Source: Halopelagius inordinatus
GTDB taxonomy: Archaea > Halobacteriota > Halobacteria > Halobacteriales > Haloferacaceae
Direction: 5' to 3'
DNA length: 64,000 bases
Assembly (NCBI RefSeq): GCF_900113245.1
Contig: NZ_FOOQ01000001.1
Coordinates: 558,001 to 622,000, forward strand
Part shown: positions 44,251 to 54,165 of the stretch, piece after piece
Position numbering within the stretch: position 1 is the stretch's first letter
Layout: every line of letters begins with the position of its first letter
The notes under the pieces: model-generated
Seen by the model: the letters and a program-made list of their open reading frames with translations, nothing else
Databases searched by the model: none
Told to the model about the DNA's origin: nothing
Made by a program: the position numbers and the translations under genes

Positions 44251-44988
44251 TTAGGAGTCGAGACGCTCCTTCGCTCGGTCTATCCAGCGCGCGATTCGTT
44301 TCTCCGAGACGCCGATGTCGTCGGCGAGCGATTCGGGGTCGGCGGCGACGAGTTCCCCGACGGTGCTGACGCCGGCGTCGGCCAGTCGCTCCGCGTAGGC
44401 CGGCCCGATGCCTTTGACGTTGTCGACGGACTCGTTTGCGGCCTCCGTGTCGGGGACGTCGCCGTCGCCCGCATCGTCGTCGACGTACGACTCGTTTTCG
44501 GGCTCCGCCTCCTCGACCACGTCCGCACCCGCGGCCTCGCCCGTTATCGGGTCGGCCTCGTCGGTCGGTTGGGCCGCCTCCGCGGGTTCGGCCGCCTCCG
44601 CGGGGTCGTCCGTCGTTCCGTCGTCTACGACCGACCCGGTGGACGCCGCCGCCTCGGTGTCGGCGGCGACGCTCTCATCTGCGTCCTCGTCCACCTCGTC
44701 GGACGTTACCTCGCTCCCGTCGTCGGCGACGTCGACCGCCTCGGACGGTTCCGCGGCCTCTTCGGGTTCGTCTGTCGTCTCCTCGTCCACGACCGACCCG
44801 GTAGAGGCCGCCGCGTCCGTCTCCGCGGCGACCGGTTCCTCGTTCTCGGCTCCGTCGTCGTCGGAGTCCGTTCGCGTGTCGCGTTCGACCGAGACGCGCG
44901 TCTCTCGCGTCGTGGATTCGTCGCCCGAAGGCTCGTCGCGGCCGAAAATCGACCCGATCGACGACATAATCCTGTCAAATATGCCCAT
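44251..44988 (-). CDS. Acidic helix-hairpin-helix protein with an internal duplication
   Basis: A 245-residue protein. The N-terminus [20 protein letters not shown] may be an amphipathic helix. Residues 53-86 and 107-140 are near-copies ([20 protein letters not shown] against [20 protein letters not shown]), both very acidic. The last 58 residues are a DUF4332-like helix-hairpin-helix domain, [20 protein letters not shown] and on. HhH domains of this type bind DNA non-specifically, but the role of this protein is unknown. Confidence 0.8.
   Translation of the reverse strand: MGIFDRIMSSIGSIFGRDEPSGDESTTRETRVSVERDTRTDSDDDGAENEEPVAAETDAAASTGSVVDEETTDEPEEAAEPSEAVDVADDGSEVTSDEVDEDADESVAADTEAAASTGSVVDDGTTDDPAEAAEPAEAAQPTDEADPITGEAAGADVVEEAEPENESYVDDDAGDGDVPDTEAANESVDNVKGIGPAYAERLADAGVSTVGELVAADPESLADDIGVSEKRIARWIDRAKERLDS
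44569..44832 (-). repeat. Two in-frame near-copies of about 100 bp in the HhH gene
   Basis: The copies correspond to residues 53-86 (44731-44832) and 107-140 (44569-44670), separated by 60 nt of acidic linker. The protein identity is high but not complete. Confidence 0.75.
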
Positions 44989-45051
44989 TGTATTTCAGTA
45001 TGTCCCGCGCTTATTTAAAAATCGTTACCCCACGCCGCTCCGCGACGCTCA

Positions 45052-45858
45052 TCAGAGAGCCGAACGGAGCGCTTCGTTCATCGCGTCCACCGGCGCGTCG
45101 CGGCCGGTCCACTGCTCGAAGGCTTCGACGCCCTGATACAGGAGCATCCACGCGCCGTCTACGGTCGTCGCGCCCGCGGCGGCGGCGTCGCGGAGCAATC
45201 GCGTCTCGACGGGCGTGTAGACGGCGTCCAACACCGCGAGGTCCGCGTGCAGGCGGTCCTCGGGGACGGGCGTCTCGTCGGACTCCATCCCGACGCTCGT
45301 CGCGTTGACGAGGACGCTGGCGTCGGCGAGGCGTTCGAGCGAATCCAGACCGCCCGCCGTCGCGCCCGGTACGTCCTCCGCGAGTGAGGCCGCGCGCTCG
45401 ACGGTTCGGTTCGCGACGTGAACCGACGCCCCGGCGTCGGCGAGAGCGAACGACGCGGCGCGCCCCGCCCCGCCCGCGCCGACGACCACCGCTTTGCGGC
45501 CGTCGAGCGAAACGCCGTGGTGTTCGAACGCGCGGCGGACGCCCGCCGCGTCGGTGTTGTAGCCTCGCGGCCGCCCGTCACCCTCGAAATCGACGGTGTT
45601 GACCGCGCCGATTCGCTCCGCGAGTTCGTCCGGTTCGACGAGAGCGAGGGCGTCCTCTTTGAACGGGATGGTGACGTTGAGTCCCGCTATCCCGAGAGCC
45701 TCCGCCCCGTCCAGCGCCGCCTCGACGTCGCCGGGGTCGGGTTCGAAGGTGACGTACCGCGCGTCCATCCCGAGAGCGTCGTACGCCGCCTCGTGCATCG
45801 GCGGCGAAAGCGAGTGGCCCACCGGGTTTCCGACCAGTCCGAACACCTGCATGCTCAT
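45052..45858 (-). CDS. aroE: Shikimate dehydrogenase
   Basis: A 268-residue NADP enzyme of aromatic amino acid synthesis. The substrate domain has [32 protein letters not shown] with the catalytic lysine, and GAVNTVDF then [12 protein letters not shown]. The nucleotide domain has [16 protein letters not shown] and ANRTVERA. The C-terminal [18 protein letters not shown] is conserved. It makes the shikimate that leads to chorismate, the substrate of the pab products 1 kb away, though on a separate transcript. Confidence 0.95.
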   Translation of the reverse strand: MSMQVFGLVGNPVGHSLSPPMHEAAYDALGMDARYVTFEPDPGDVEAALDGAEALGIAGLNVTIPFKEDALALVEPDELAERIGAVNTVDFEGDGRPRGYNTDAAGVRRAFEHHGVSLDGRKAVVVGAGGAGRAASFALADAGASVHVANRTVERAASLAEDVPGATAGGLDSLERLADASVLVNATSVGMESDETPVPEDRLHADLAVLDAVYTPVETRLLRDAAAAGATTVDGAWMLLYQGVEAFEQWTGRDAPVDAMNEALRSAL

Positions 45859-46039
45859 GCGTAGCAGTCGAACCGGCGGCGAGTTAAAAGGCTCCGAGAC
45901 GGCCCGTCTTGCGACCCGAGTTCGGTCGTCGTCTCGCGCGTAGTCGTCCGTTGGGCCCCTCAGGCGCGCCGTACGCCGTTATTCTGCCCGCTTGGTCGAA
46001 GCATAAAAGATAGGCACGAGGGGCTCGGAGACCTTCACG

Positions 46040-47362
46040 ATGAGTTCACGCCTCCGCCATCCGCTCGTCGCCGTCGCGGTGACGTTTCTACTGACGCTCC
46101 CGTGGATCGCCCTCTGGGCGACGGGGTCCACGGGAAGCGTCTCCACGATTGCCAGAGTCGCCATCAGCGGCATCGCCGTCCTCGGCGCGTCGTTCCTCCT
46201 CGCGTGGGGGGCCGAAACCGCCGAGAAGGACGTCCCCCGGGCGTTCGCACTCGCCGTCCTCGCCGTCCTCGCCGTCGCGCCCGAGTACGCCGTCGACGCG
46301 TTGTACGCCTGGCAGGCAGCGAGCGACCCCGAAGCGGCTAACCTCGCCGTCGCCAACATGACCGGCGCGAACCGCATCCTCATCGGTCTCGGCTGGTCGG
46401 GTATCGCCCTCTTTTCCATCTACAAGGCCTCGCAACTCCCCGATTCGTCCGACGGCGTCCTGGACCGGAAGGGGACGCTCCGCGACGCGGTCCAACTCGA
46501 CCCGAGCATCTCCACGGAGATTCTCTTTCTGTTCGCCGCGACGGTGTTCGCCTTCTTCGTCCCCCTCCACGGCGGCATCGACTGGTTCGACACCGTCGTC
46601 CTCGTGGGCCTCTACTTCGCGTACATCGGCATCATCATCCGCGGCGACGCGGGCGGACACGAAGAACAGGTCGGCGTCCCGGCGTACTTCCAAGCGCGCA
46701 CGAAGGGCGTTCGCGTCCCCATCGTGTTGGGGCTGTTCGTCTACTCGGGCTTTCTCATCTTCACCGCCGTCGAACCGTTCGCACACGGCCTAGAGGAGAT
46801 CGGTCTCCAGTTCGGTATCCCCGAGTTCTTCATGATCCAGTGGTTCGCGCCGTTGGCGAGCGAGAGTCCCGAACTCATCGTCACGGCCTACCTCGTCAAC
46901 AAAGCCAGAGCCACCGCCGCGTTCAACGCCCTCATCTCCTCGAAGTTGAATCAGTGGACGCTTCTCATCGGGACGCTTGTCGTCGTCTACAGCATCGCGT
47001 TGGGTCGGTACGGCATGCTCCCGTTCGAGTTCAAGCAGGCCGCCGAGATATGGCTCACCGCTGCACAGAGCTTCTTCGCGCTGGCTATCCTGATGAACTT
47101 CCAGATAAGCGTCCGCGAGGCAGTCGCCTTGCTCGTCCTGTTCGTCTCGCAGGTCGCAGCGGAGTTCGTCATCATCCGGACGGTCGCCGAACCGTTGGCC
47201 GAGACGTACTCCATCTACCTCCTCGTCGGCTACTCGGTGGTGTACATGGTTCTCGGAATCGGACTCGTCGCGACGCGACTCGACGACTTCCGCCGACTCA
47301 CCCGAATCACCGCCGCGAACATCCGCGGCGACCCCGTCCCGACGGACGCAGAGGCCGACTGA
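46040..47362 (+). CDS. Ca2+:cation antiporter (CaCA) superfamily membrane protein
   Basis: A 440-residue membrane protein with ten or eleven hydrophobic segments. The two alpha-repeats are readable: VLAVAPEYAVDALYAWQ then ANMTGANRILIGLGW, and SESPELIVTAYLVNKA then FNALISSKLNQWTLL. The repeated acidic residues (VAPEY, SESPE) are the expected cation-binding glutamates. It may exchange Ca2+ or another cation against Na+. It has its own promoter region and is followed by dtdA after 44 nt. Confidence 0.87.
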   Translation: MSSRLRHPLVAVAVTFLLTLPWIALWATGSTGSVSTIARVAISGIAVLGASFLLAWGAETAEKDVPRAFALAVLAVLAVAPEYAVDALYAWQAASDPEAANLAVANMTGANRILIGLGWSGIALFSIYKASQLPDSSDGVLDRKGTLRDAVQLDPSISTEILFLFAATVFAFFVPLHGGIDWFDTVVLVGLYFAYIGIIIRGDAGGHEEQVGVPAYFQARTKGVRVPIVLGLFVYSGFLIFTAVEPFAHGLEEIGLQFGIPEFFMIQWFAPLASESPELIVTAYLVNKARATAAFNALISSKLNQWTLLIGTLVVVYSIALGRYGMLPFEFKQAAEIWLTAAQSFFALAILMNFQISVREAVALLVLFVSQVAAEFVIIRTVAEPLAETYSIYLLVGYSVVYMVLGIGLVATRLDDFRRLTRITAANIRGDPVPTDAEAD

Positions 47363-47406
47363 CCGCCTTCGACGCGTTTTATACTCCGGCGCGGTGAGTT
47401 CTCGAC

Positions 47407-48771
47407 GTGATTGCCGTAGTCGTCAGTCGCGCCGACAGCGCATCGGTCCACATCGGCGACCGCCTGTTGGAACTCGCCGACTGGGACGAACTGACGGACG
47501 ACTCGCGCGCGGACGCCGACGGCGGCGGGACGTACTACCGCCACGGCGAGTTCGAACTCCGCGAGTTCGACGAACTCCACATCGAACTCGGCCACACCGA
47601 CGCGCGAAGCTCGTCGAGCGGTCAGGCGACGCCTGACAACGTGGCCGACGCCTTCTCGGAGACTCCTTCGTTCGTGGCGTTCGTCTCCAGACACTCCGGC
47701 GAAACCGGACCGCTCCTCACCGCCCATTTCACCGGTAACTTCGGCCCGGCGGAGTACGGCGGCGACCCGAGCGAACTCGCTCGCACCTGCCCGAACGCGC
47801 AGAAACGCGTCGTCGACGCCCTCGCCGAACACGCGCCCGAGGAGTACGACGTGGGCATCGAGTGCACCCACCACGGTCCTACGGACACCGGCGCGCCGTC
47901 GATGTTCGTCGAACTCGGAAGCGGCGAGTCCGAGTGGGACGACCCCGCAGGCGCACGCGCCGTCGCGTCGGCGGTTCTCGACCTCTCGGGCGTCGCCGCC
48001 GACAGAGAGCGACAACTCGTCGGGTTCGGCGGCGGCCACTACGCCCCGCGGTTCACGCGCATCGTCCGCGAGACGGACTGGGCCGTCGGTCACGTCGGCG
48101 CGGACTGGCAGCTAGAAGCGATGGGTGACCCGGCGGCGAACCGCGACGTGATTCGCCGCGCCTTCGAGATGTCCGACGCCGAGTACGCCGTCGTGGACCG
48201 CGACCACCCCGAACTCGAAGCCGTCCTCGACGAACTCGGCTACCGCGTCGTCGGCGAGTCGTGGGTCCGCGAGGCGACGGGCGTCTCGCTGTCTCTTCTC
48301 GACCGCCTGGAGTCCGACCTCTCGCCGGTCGAAGACGGCCTGCGCCTCGGCGAGAGGGAGGGTCCCGAGTACGACGTGGTCTCTCTGCCGGACGACCTGC
48401 TCTCGGAGGCGGGCGGCGTGGACGCGGAGTCGGCCCTCGCGGCGGTCCACGACCGGTCCGTCGCTTACGAGACCGTAGACGGCGGGACGAAGGCGCGAGG
48501 GCGCGCCGCACTCCCCGAGGAGGGTGCGTACGACGGAGTCGTCGCGGCACTCGCGGACGTCCTCCGGGGGAAGTACGACTCGGTCGAACGGACGGAACGG
48601 GCGGTCGTCGGGCGCAGGGAGGCGTTCGACCCGTCGGCCGCCGCGGAACTCGGCGTTCCGGAGGGTCCGGCGTTCGGGAAACTATCGGCCGGCCGACCTG
48701 TCGAGGTGGCGGGGAAAACGGTCGAGCCAGAGGACGTACGGACCGAACAGCGCGTCGTATTCAAGGTCTGA
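47407..48771 (+). CDS. dtdA: D-aminoacyl-tRNA deacylase (archaeal DTD2 type)
   Basis: A 454-residue protein that hydrolyses D-aminoacyl-tRNA. Features include FVAFVSRHSG, LTAHFTGNFGPAEYGG, the ECTHHGPTDTGAPSMFVELG stretch with metal or catalytic histidines, and FGGGHYAPRFTRIV. The C-terminal 160 residues are an extra domain seen in haloarchaeal members. The start is GTG 47407. It lies 102 nt upstream of ftsZ but ftsZ has its own promoter. Confidence 0.93.
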   Translation: MIAVVVSRADSASVHIGDRLLELADWDELTDDSRADADGGGTYYRHGEFELREFDELHIELGHTDARSSSSGQATPDNVADAFSETPSFVAFVSRHSGETGPLLTAHFTGNFGPAEYGGDPSELARTCPNAQKRVVDALAEHAPEEYDVGIECTHHGPTDTGAPSMFVELGSGESEWDDPAGARAVASAVLDLSGVAADRERQLVGFGGGHYAPRFTRIVRETDWAVGHVGADWQLEAMGDPAANRDVIRRAFEMSDAEYAVVDRDHPELEAVLDELGYRVVGESWVREATGVSLSLLDRLESDLSPVEDGLRLGEREGPEYDVVSLPDDLLSEAGGVDAESALAAVHDRSVAYETVDGGTKARGRAALPEEGAYDGVVAALADVLRGKYDSVERTERAVVGRREAFDPSAAAELGVPEGPAFGKLSAGRPVEVAGKTVEPEDVRTEQRVVFKV

Positions 48772-48835
48772 CCGCTCGCTCCCGCGGGACGCCGTCTCGC
48801 GTCGAGTCGGACGGCCGTCTGACGCGAGGGGGAAA

Positions 48836-48844
48836 GATAATAAT
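48836..48844 (+). promoter_or_regulatory. TATA-like box of ftsZ
   Basis: GATAATAAT is centred about 34 nt before ATG 48874, allowing a leader of only a few nucleotides. Confidence 0.55.
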
Positions 48845-48873
48845 GCTCCATTCGGTAAGAACGGCCATATAGT

Positions 48874-50031
48874 ATGGACTCTATCGTCGACGAAGCAATT
48901 GACGAGGCCGAAGAGACGGGGGATGGGACTCCTGACGTCGGCGCTTCCGAGGGTGAAGAGATTCGCCGCACGGGAACGATGACCGACGACGAACTCAAAG
49001 ACGTCCTCCAAGACCTCCAAACGAACATCACCGTCGTCGGCTGCGGCGGCGCGGGCGGGAACACGGTAAACCGGATGTTCGAGGAAGGAATCAAGGGAGC
49101 GAAACTGGTCGCCGCGAACACCGACGTGCAGCATCTCGTCGAGATAGACGCGGACACGAAGATTCTGATGGGGGAACAGAAGACGCAGGGGCGCGGTGCC
49201 GGGTCGCTTCCGCAGGTGGGTGAGGAGGCGGCAATCGAGTCCCAAGACGAGATTTACGACGCCATCGAGGGCTCCGACATGGTGTTCGTCACCGCCGGAC
49301 TCGGCGGCGGCACCGGAACGGGCTCTGCGCCCGTCGTCGCGAAGGCGGCCCGCGAGTCGGGCGCGTTGACCATCGCCATCGTGACGACGCCGTTCACCGC
49401 GGAGGGCGAAGTCCGGCGCACGAACGCCGAGGCCGGACTCGAACGCCTCCGCGACGTAGCCGACACCGTCATCGTCGTCCCGAACGACCGTCTGTTAGAC
49501 GCCGTCGGCAAACTCCCCGTCCGGCAGGCGTTCAAAGTCTCCGACGAAGTCCTCATGCGTTCGGTGAAGGGAATCACCGAACTCATCACCAAACCCGGCC
49601 TCGTCAACCTCGACTTCGCCGACGTGAAGACGGTCATGGAACGCGGCGGCGTCGCCATGATCGGTCTCGGCGAGTCCGACACCGAGAAGAAGGCCCAAGA
49701 CTCCGTCAAGAGCGCGCTTCGCTCGCCGCTTCTCGACGTGGACATCTCGGGGGCGAACTCCGCGCTCGTCAACGTCACGGGCGGGTCCGACATGAGCATC
49801 GAAGAGGCGGAAGGCGTCGTAGAGGAGATTTACGACCGCATCGACCCCGACGCGCGCATCATCTGGGGTACCTCCGTCGACGAGGAGCTAGAGGGCCAGA
49901 TGCGGACGATGATAGTCGTCACGGGCGTCGAGTCGCCGCAGATATACGGCCGAAGCGACGAGGACGCAGAGGTCGAAGAGCCCCAAGCGGCGCCCGCGAA
50001 CCCGGAACAGGACATCGACTACGTCGACTGA
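48874..50031 (+). CDS. ftsZ: Cell division protein FtsZ (FtsZ1-type)
   Basis: A 385-residue tubulin-like GTPase. It has [17 protein letters not shown], the GTP signature [23 protein letters not shown] and [12 protein letters not shown] 45-residue acidic N-terminal extension and an acidic C-terminal tail ending in DIDYVD flank the core. Haloarchaea often have FtsZ1 and FtsZ2; the position directly before secE-spt5 is that known for FtsZ1. It polymerises at the division site. The extension may tune assembly; I cannot say how. Confidence 0.96.
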   Translation: MDSIVDEAIDEAEETGDGTPDVGASEGEEIRRTGTMTDDELKDVLQDLQTNITVVGCGGAGGNTVNRMFEEGIKGAKLVAANTDVQHLVEIDADTKILMGEQKTQGRGAGSLPQVGEEAAIESQDEIYDAIEGSDMVFVTAGLGGGTGTGSAPVVAKAARESGALTIAIVTTPFTAEGEVRRTNAEAGLERLRDVADTVIVVPNDRLLDAVGKLPVRQAFKVSDEVLMRSVKGITELITKPGLVNLDFADVKTVMERGGVAMIGLGESDTEKKAQDSVKSALRSPLLDVDISGANSALVNVTGGSDMSIEEAEGVVEEIYDRIDPDARIIWGTSVDEELEGQMRTMIVVTGVESPQIYGRSDEDAEVEEPQAAPANPEQDIDYVD

Positions 50032-50156
50032 CTCCCCACTCTCGTCCGCCGGACGCGTTTTTGCGGCCGACGAGCCTCGGCCACCCGTCTCTTCTCGGCT
50101 GACGCTCCCGTTCGCATCAATAGATAGAAAAAGCCCGCCGCACAAACCCCGGTAAC

Positions 50157-50330
50157 ATGGACGTCAAGTACGACCTGAACAGTTACGTGCGGGTGTTGAA
50201 ACTGGCGAGCACCCCGTCGTGGGAGGAGTTCTCCCAGATCGGTCTCATCGCCGGTGCCGGCATCTTCCTCGTCGGATTCATGGGCTTTGTCATCTTCGCG
50301 ATAATGAGTTTCCTCCCCGGAGGTGTCTGA
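50157..50330 (+). CDS. secE: Protein translocase SecE/Sec61 gamma subunit
   Basis: A 57-residue protein with one membrane segment ([20 protein letters not shown]) after an amphipathic region with [14 protein letters not shown], the conserved SecE/Sec61-gamma pattern. It is part of the SecY channel. It lies 125 nt after ftsZ and overlaps or abuts spt5 by a few bases. Confidence 0.95.
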   Translation: MDVKYDLNSYVRVLKLASTPSWEEFSQIGLIAGAGIFLVGFMGFVIFAIMSFLPGGV

Positions 50331-50331
50331 G

Positions 50332-50787
50332 GTGCCACCAATCTTCGCCGTAAAGACGACTGCGAGACAGGAACGCACCGTCGCGGACATGATAGCGAAC
50401 CGCGAGGAACCGGAAGTACACGCCGTTTTGGCCCCCGACTCGCTGACGAGCTACGTGATGGTCGAAGCGGACAACGACGCCGTGATAAAGCGCGTCTTAG
50501 ACGAGATTCCGCACGCCCGCGGACTCGTATCCAGCGGCGGCAACACCGGGAAATCGACCATGGCGGAGGTCGAACACTTCCTCTCGCCGACGCCGGACGT
50601 CGAGGGTATCGCCGAGGGAGACATCGTCGAACTCATCGCCGGGCCGTTCAAAGGCGAGAAGGCGCGCGTCCAGCGAATCGACGAGACCAAAGACCAGGTG
50701 ACGGTCGAACTGTACGAGGCGACGGTTCCGATTCCGGTGACGGTCCGCGGCGACCAGATCCGGGTCCTCGACAGTGATGAGCGCTGA
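50332..50787 (+). CDS. spt5: Transcription elongation factor Spt5
   Basis: A 151-residue protein of the NusG/Spt5 family. The NGN domain begins [20 protein letters not shown] and the KOW domain has [19 protein letters not shown]. With Spt4 it binds RNA polymerase and supports elongation. I chose GTG 50332, one base after the secE stop, because PPIFAVKTT is the usual beginning. An in-frame GTG at 50323 would add three residues and overlap secE. Confidence 0.94.
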   Translation: MPPIFAVKTTARQERTVADMIANREEPEVHAVLAPDSLTSYVMVEADNDAVIKRVLDEIPHARGLVSSGGNTGKSTMAEVEHFLSPTPDVEGIAEGDIVELIAGPFKGEKARVQRIDETKDQVTVELYEATVPIPVTVRGDQIRVLDSDER

Positions 50788-50893
50788 CGCGCTCATCTAG
50801 CTCCCGTTCGTTTCACTCACGGGAATAGCGACGAACGCCGACGCCTCCCTCTATGCTCGTTTCTTCGGTCCCGCGACGCGTCGCGTTCGGCGG

Positions 50894-51196
50894 TTACAGC
50901 GCACCCTGTTCTTTGAGGTCACTCACCATCCGTTCGAGGTCGACCTGTTCTTCGATTGCGGCCTTGACCTCCTCTCTCTCGCGCACCGCAGAGGAGTCGG
51001 CGTCGTACGCCCGGACGAACTCCGCCCGCGAGTGCTCCTCGAACGTGTGTCGGATGGCGAAGTACCCCTCCGGAACGATGGCGCCGCAGACCTTGCACTC
51101 GTGTCGTTCGTGTTCGGTCGTCTGGTGAATGACGGCGGATTCGGCGTCCTCGAACCGCCCCTCGCAGCCCTCGATGCCGCATTTCCACAGAGTCAT
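50894..51196 (-). CDS. Small protein with two C2H2-like zinc fingers
   Basis: A 100-residue protein. The first finger is CGIEGC (Cys6, Cys11) with IHQTTEH, the second CKVC followed by IRHTFEEH. A helical C-terminus follows. C2H2-like fingers recur in haloarchaeal small proteins of unknown function and might bind RNA, DNA or proteins. It is divergent from the PHP-domain gene. Confidence 0.8.
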   Translation of the reverse strand: MTLWKCGIEGCEGRFEDAESAVIHQTTEHERHECKVCGAIVPEGYFAIRHTFEEHSRAEFVRAYDADSSAVREREEVKAAIEEQVDLERMVSDLKEQGAL

Positions 51197-51295
51197 ATCC
51201 GCGAGACGAACACCGGAGACAAAATCGTTCCGCAGACTCCCTCGATGGGTTGGTAAATAGTAATCTCTAACTCCGGTGTCCACGCACGGAGAGAC

Positions 51296-52078
51296 GTGAC
51301 CGCGCCCACGTCCGCGTCCGCCTCGGAAGCGACTCGGGTCGACATGCACGTGAAGATTCTCGACGAACGCGTCGCAGACCGTGCGAAGGCACGCGGCATC
51401 GACGTGTTGGTGTACGCGCCGCACTTCGTTCGCCTGCCCGACATCCGCGCCCGCGCCGAGGAGTTCTCCGACGACGACCTTCTCGTGGTCCCCGCCCGCG
51501 AGGTGTTCACCGGTTCGTGGCGTCGCCGCCGCCACCTCCTCGCGGTCGGTCTCTCCGACCCGGTTCCGGACTTCATCTCGATGGAGGCGGCGTTCGCCAC
51601 CTTCGCCCGACAGGAGGCGGCCGTCCTCGTCCCGCATCCGACGCTTCTGACCGTGAGTCTGGACCGCGACGAAATCGACGCCCACCGCGACGAGATTCAC
51701 GCGGTGGAGACGTACAACACGAAGTCGCTCCCCTCTCACAACCGGGCGGCCCGCGCCATCGCGCGCGAACTCGGACTTCCGGGGTTCGGGTCGTCGTACG
51801 CGCACCTGCGGGGAACCGTCGGCGAGGCGTGGACGGAGTTCGACCGCGACATCGAGTCCGAGGCCGACCTGGTCTCCGCACTCCGAGAGGGCGCGTCCCG
51901 CCGCGTCGTCCGCCGGTCCGGCCTCCGCCACCGGGGTCGGGCGGCCGCGGAGTTCGCTCACCTCGGATTCGAGAACTCGTGGGGGAAGATAGACCGCCTC
52001 TTTCTCTCGGGGATGGAACCGACCCACCCCGGCCACATCGCCTACGACGGACGGTTCGACGACGTGCGCGAGTACTGA
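51296..52078 (+). CDS. PHP-domain protein of haloarchaeal type
   Basis: A 260-residue protein resembling PHP phosphoesterases. It has DVLVYAPHFVRLPD, a metal-type HP pair in AVLVPHPTLLTVS and HAVETYNTKSLPSHNR. The first motif, usually HxH, reads DMHVKIL, with only one histidine. Metal binding may therefore be reduced or different. The start is GTG 51296. The substrate is unknown. Confidence 0.82.
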   Translation: MTAPTSASASEATRVDMHVKILDERVADRAKARGIDVLVYAPHFVRLPDIRARAEEFSDDDLLVVPAREVFTGSWRRRRHLLAVGLSDPVPDFISMEAAFATFARQEAAVLVPHPTLLTVSLDRDEIDAHRDEIHAVETYNTKSLPSHNRAARAIARELGLPGFGSSYAHLRGTVGEAWTEFDRDIESEADLVSALREGASRRVVRRSGLRHRGRAAAEFAHLGFENSWGKIDRLFLSGMEPTHPGHIAYDGRFDDVREY

Positions 52079-52081
52079 CGC

Positions 52082-52612
52082 TCAGACGCCGACCATCGCC
52101 ATCATCTCGACGATAGTCGTGTCGAGAGCGAAGACGAAGTAGTGGACGAGAGCCAACGCGACCAGTTCGAAGGCGGTCACGACGACGGTGACCACAGTCG
52201 CCCACTTGCTCGACGTGGCCACGCCCGTCGGAAGGTCGTACTCGGTCGGCGAGAAGGGGTAAAACAGGGCGATGCCGCGCTTCGACCCGACCATATCCAA
52301 CAGGTAGTGCGTCGCCACGCCTATCCAGACGTACTCTAAGTTCCCGAACACCAGCGGAAAGCCGACGAAAAGTGCCAACACCGGGAGGTTGTGCAGCGTC
52401 TTTCGGTGTCGTCCGAACGCCGTGTCCACGTCGGGAAAGAGAGCGCCCAAGACGACCGGTAAGGAGAGTTCGACGACCATCCGCCCCGCGCCGAGGAGGG
52501 TGTCCGCGACGGAGTCGTCGAGGATGGGGCCCGCAGTCGGGTCGACGCTGAGGACGACGCCGAGACCGACCGCAAGCAACGCCGCGTTCAGCACGTGACC
52601 GTCTTTGTTCAT
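52082..52612 (-). CDS. DUF457-like membrane-bound metal-dependent hydrolase
   Basis: A 176-residue membrane protein with four or five hydrophobic segments. The metal-site patterns are KDGHVLNAALLAVGLG, ALFPDVDTAFGRHRKTLHNL and HYLLDMVGSKRGIALFYPFS, typical of the YdjM/DUF457 group. The substrate is unknown. ATG 52612 was chosen over 52654 because the conserved pattern begins there. Confidence 0.83.
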   Translation of the reverse strand: MNKDGHVLNAALLAVGLGVVLSVDPTAGPILDDSVADTLLGAGRMVVELSLPVVLGALFPDVDTAFGRHRKTLHNLPVLALFVGFPLVFGNLEYVWIGVATHYLLDMVGSKRGIALFYPFSPTEYDLPTGVATSSKWATVVTVVVTAFELVALALVHYFVFALDTTIVEMMAMVGV

Positions 52613-52679
52613 GACTGACCAGTCTACGGCGCTGTGATACAAACGTTTTGTCACGAGCGCGGAACGTCGGCGCGCCGCC

Positions 52680-53129
52680 TCACTCGTCGTCCGGCAGTCG
52701 GACGATGGAGAACCACATCTCCTCGAACGTCCCCACCGTCTCCATGAACTCGAAGGGGTCGACCGGTTTGGTGAGGTAGGCGTTGGCGTGGTGTTCGTAG
52801 GAGTGCAGAATGTCCTCGTCGCTCTCCGAACTCGTGAGGACGATGACCGGAATCCGCCGGAGGTCGGGGTCGTCTTTCACCTCCGCGAGCACTTCGTCGC
52901 CGTTCTTCCGCGGGAGGTTCAAATCGAGTAAGACGACGTCCGGCCGGGGTGCGTCCGAGTACTCCCCGCGTCGGTGCAGGAAGTCGAGGGCTTCGACGCC
53001 GTCGGTGGCGACGTGGAGGGTGTTGTCTATCTTCCCGTCGTCGAACGCCTCTCTCGTCAGGCGGACGTCACCGGGGTTGTCCTCGACGAGGAGGACGTCG
53101 ACCGGTTCGGGTTCGGTCGAACCGTTCAT
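52680..53129 (-). CDS. Response regulator receiver protein (Rcp1-like)
   Basis: A 149-residue single-domain response regulator. Acidic pocket [18 protein letters not shown], phospho-acceptor in [28 protein letters not shown] and [13 protein letters not shown] with the conserved lysine. No output domain. It overlaps the stop of the collapsed sensor gene as ATGA, so the pair descends from a kinase-regulator operon. Whether a different kinase now feeds it is unknown. Confidence 0.93.
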   Translation of the reverse strand: MNGSTEPEPVDVLLVEDNPGDVRLTREAFDDGKIDNTLHVATDGVEALDFLHRRGEYSDAPRPDVVLLDLNLPRKNGDEVLAEVKDDPDLRRIPVIVLTSSESDEDILHSYEHHANAYLTKPVDPFEFMETVGTFEEMWFSIVRLPDDE

Positions 53130-53476
53130 CGCTCTCGCCTCGCCTCCGGGAGCGTAACGAAGAACGTCGAACCCTCGTTCGGTTCCGACTCGACCCGGAT
53201 TCTCCCGCCGTGACGCTCGACGATGCGTTCGCAAAGCGCGAAGCCGATTCCCTCGTCCCAGCCGATACCGTGTCTGGGAAGGAGGCCTCCGTCGCCCGGC
53301 AACAGTTCGAGAACGTTGCGGTAGTCGCTGTCCAACGCCTCGGCGACTGCCGCAGACGCGTCGTGCACGAGTCGGTCGATATCGTCACCCTCTAACGCTT
53401 TTTCGCCGAGTTCGGCGGGAACCTCCTGTCGGCGGATACGTTGGAGTTCTGCGTCCACGGGCGGTGACGGGGTCAT
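53126..53476 (-). pseudogene. Remnant sensor histidine kinase with an internal deletion
   Basis: A 116-residue open frame. Residues about 10-75 resemble the start of a GAF domain ([42 protein letters not shown]). They run directly into [20 protein letters not shown], the last part of a HATPase domain. The rest of GAF, the phospho-accepting histidine helix and the ATP lid are missing. No histidine kinase activity is possible. The frame is intact and still coupled to the response regulator, so the product may be made. Confidence 0.75.
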
Positions 53477-53565
53477 CAGTCACCCTATGCCGTCGGCGTA
53501 GTAAATACTTCTTAGTGTCTGAGATTTGATTTGTCGGCGGCCTCCGTCCGGAGGGTTCGCTCAGA

Positions 53566-54081
53566 TTACTCGGTTTCGACGGCGTCAGTCACCGTCTCTA
53601 AGGCCCGCCGTGCGATTTGCTCTTTGACCGCCCGTCTGTCGCCGTCGAAGACGTGGCGTTCGACCGTCGTCGTCGAGTCGCCGGTGCCCCACTCGCCGGC
53701 GTACGCGAGGCCGATGTACACCGTTCCGACGGGTTTCTCTTCCGTGCCGCCGTCGGGCCCGGCGATACCGGTGGTGGCGACGCCCCAGTCGGTGCCCGCG
53801 GTGTCGCGGACGCCCGCGGCCATCTGGCGGGCGACCGGTTCCGAGACGGCCCCGTGTTCGTCCAGCGACTCCCGCGAGACGGCCAGTTCGGTCAACTTCG
53901 CGTCGTAGGAGTAGGTGACGACAGACCGGTCGAAGTAGTCCGAAGAGCCCGGTACGTCGGTGAGAAACGACCCGACGAGGCCGCCCGTACACGACTCTGC
54001 GACGGCGAGCGTCTCGCCCCTCTCGCGGAGGGCGTCTCCGACGCGTTCTTCCACCGGGGGGTCCGCGGCGAACTCGCGCAT
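53566..54081 (-). CDS. pncC: CinA-family nicotinamide-nucleotide amidohydrolase
   Basis: A 171-residue CinA C-terminal-type protein. Conserved stretches: [53 protein letters not shown]. PncC converts nicotinamide mononucleotide to nicotinate mononucleotide, recycling the pyridine ring. The start ATG 54081 is divergent from the aminotransferase gene. NMN activity is inferred from family. Confidence 0.9.
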   Translation of the reverse strand: MREFAADPPVEERVGDALRERGETLAVAESCTGGLVGSFLTDVPGSSDYFDRSVVTYSYDAKLTELAVSRESLDEHGAVSEPVARQMAAGVRDTAGTDWGVATTGIAGPDGGTEEKPVGTVYIGLAYAGEWGTGDSTTTVERHVFDGDRRAVKEQIARRALETVTDAVETE

Positions 54082-54165
54082 ACCGGGGCGACGCGGGCGG
54101 CGGTCAAAAATACCCCGCCGCGGAGCGAAAGACCCACGGCCCTCGGCGGCCATCCGACTGACGAC

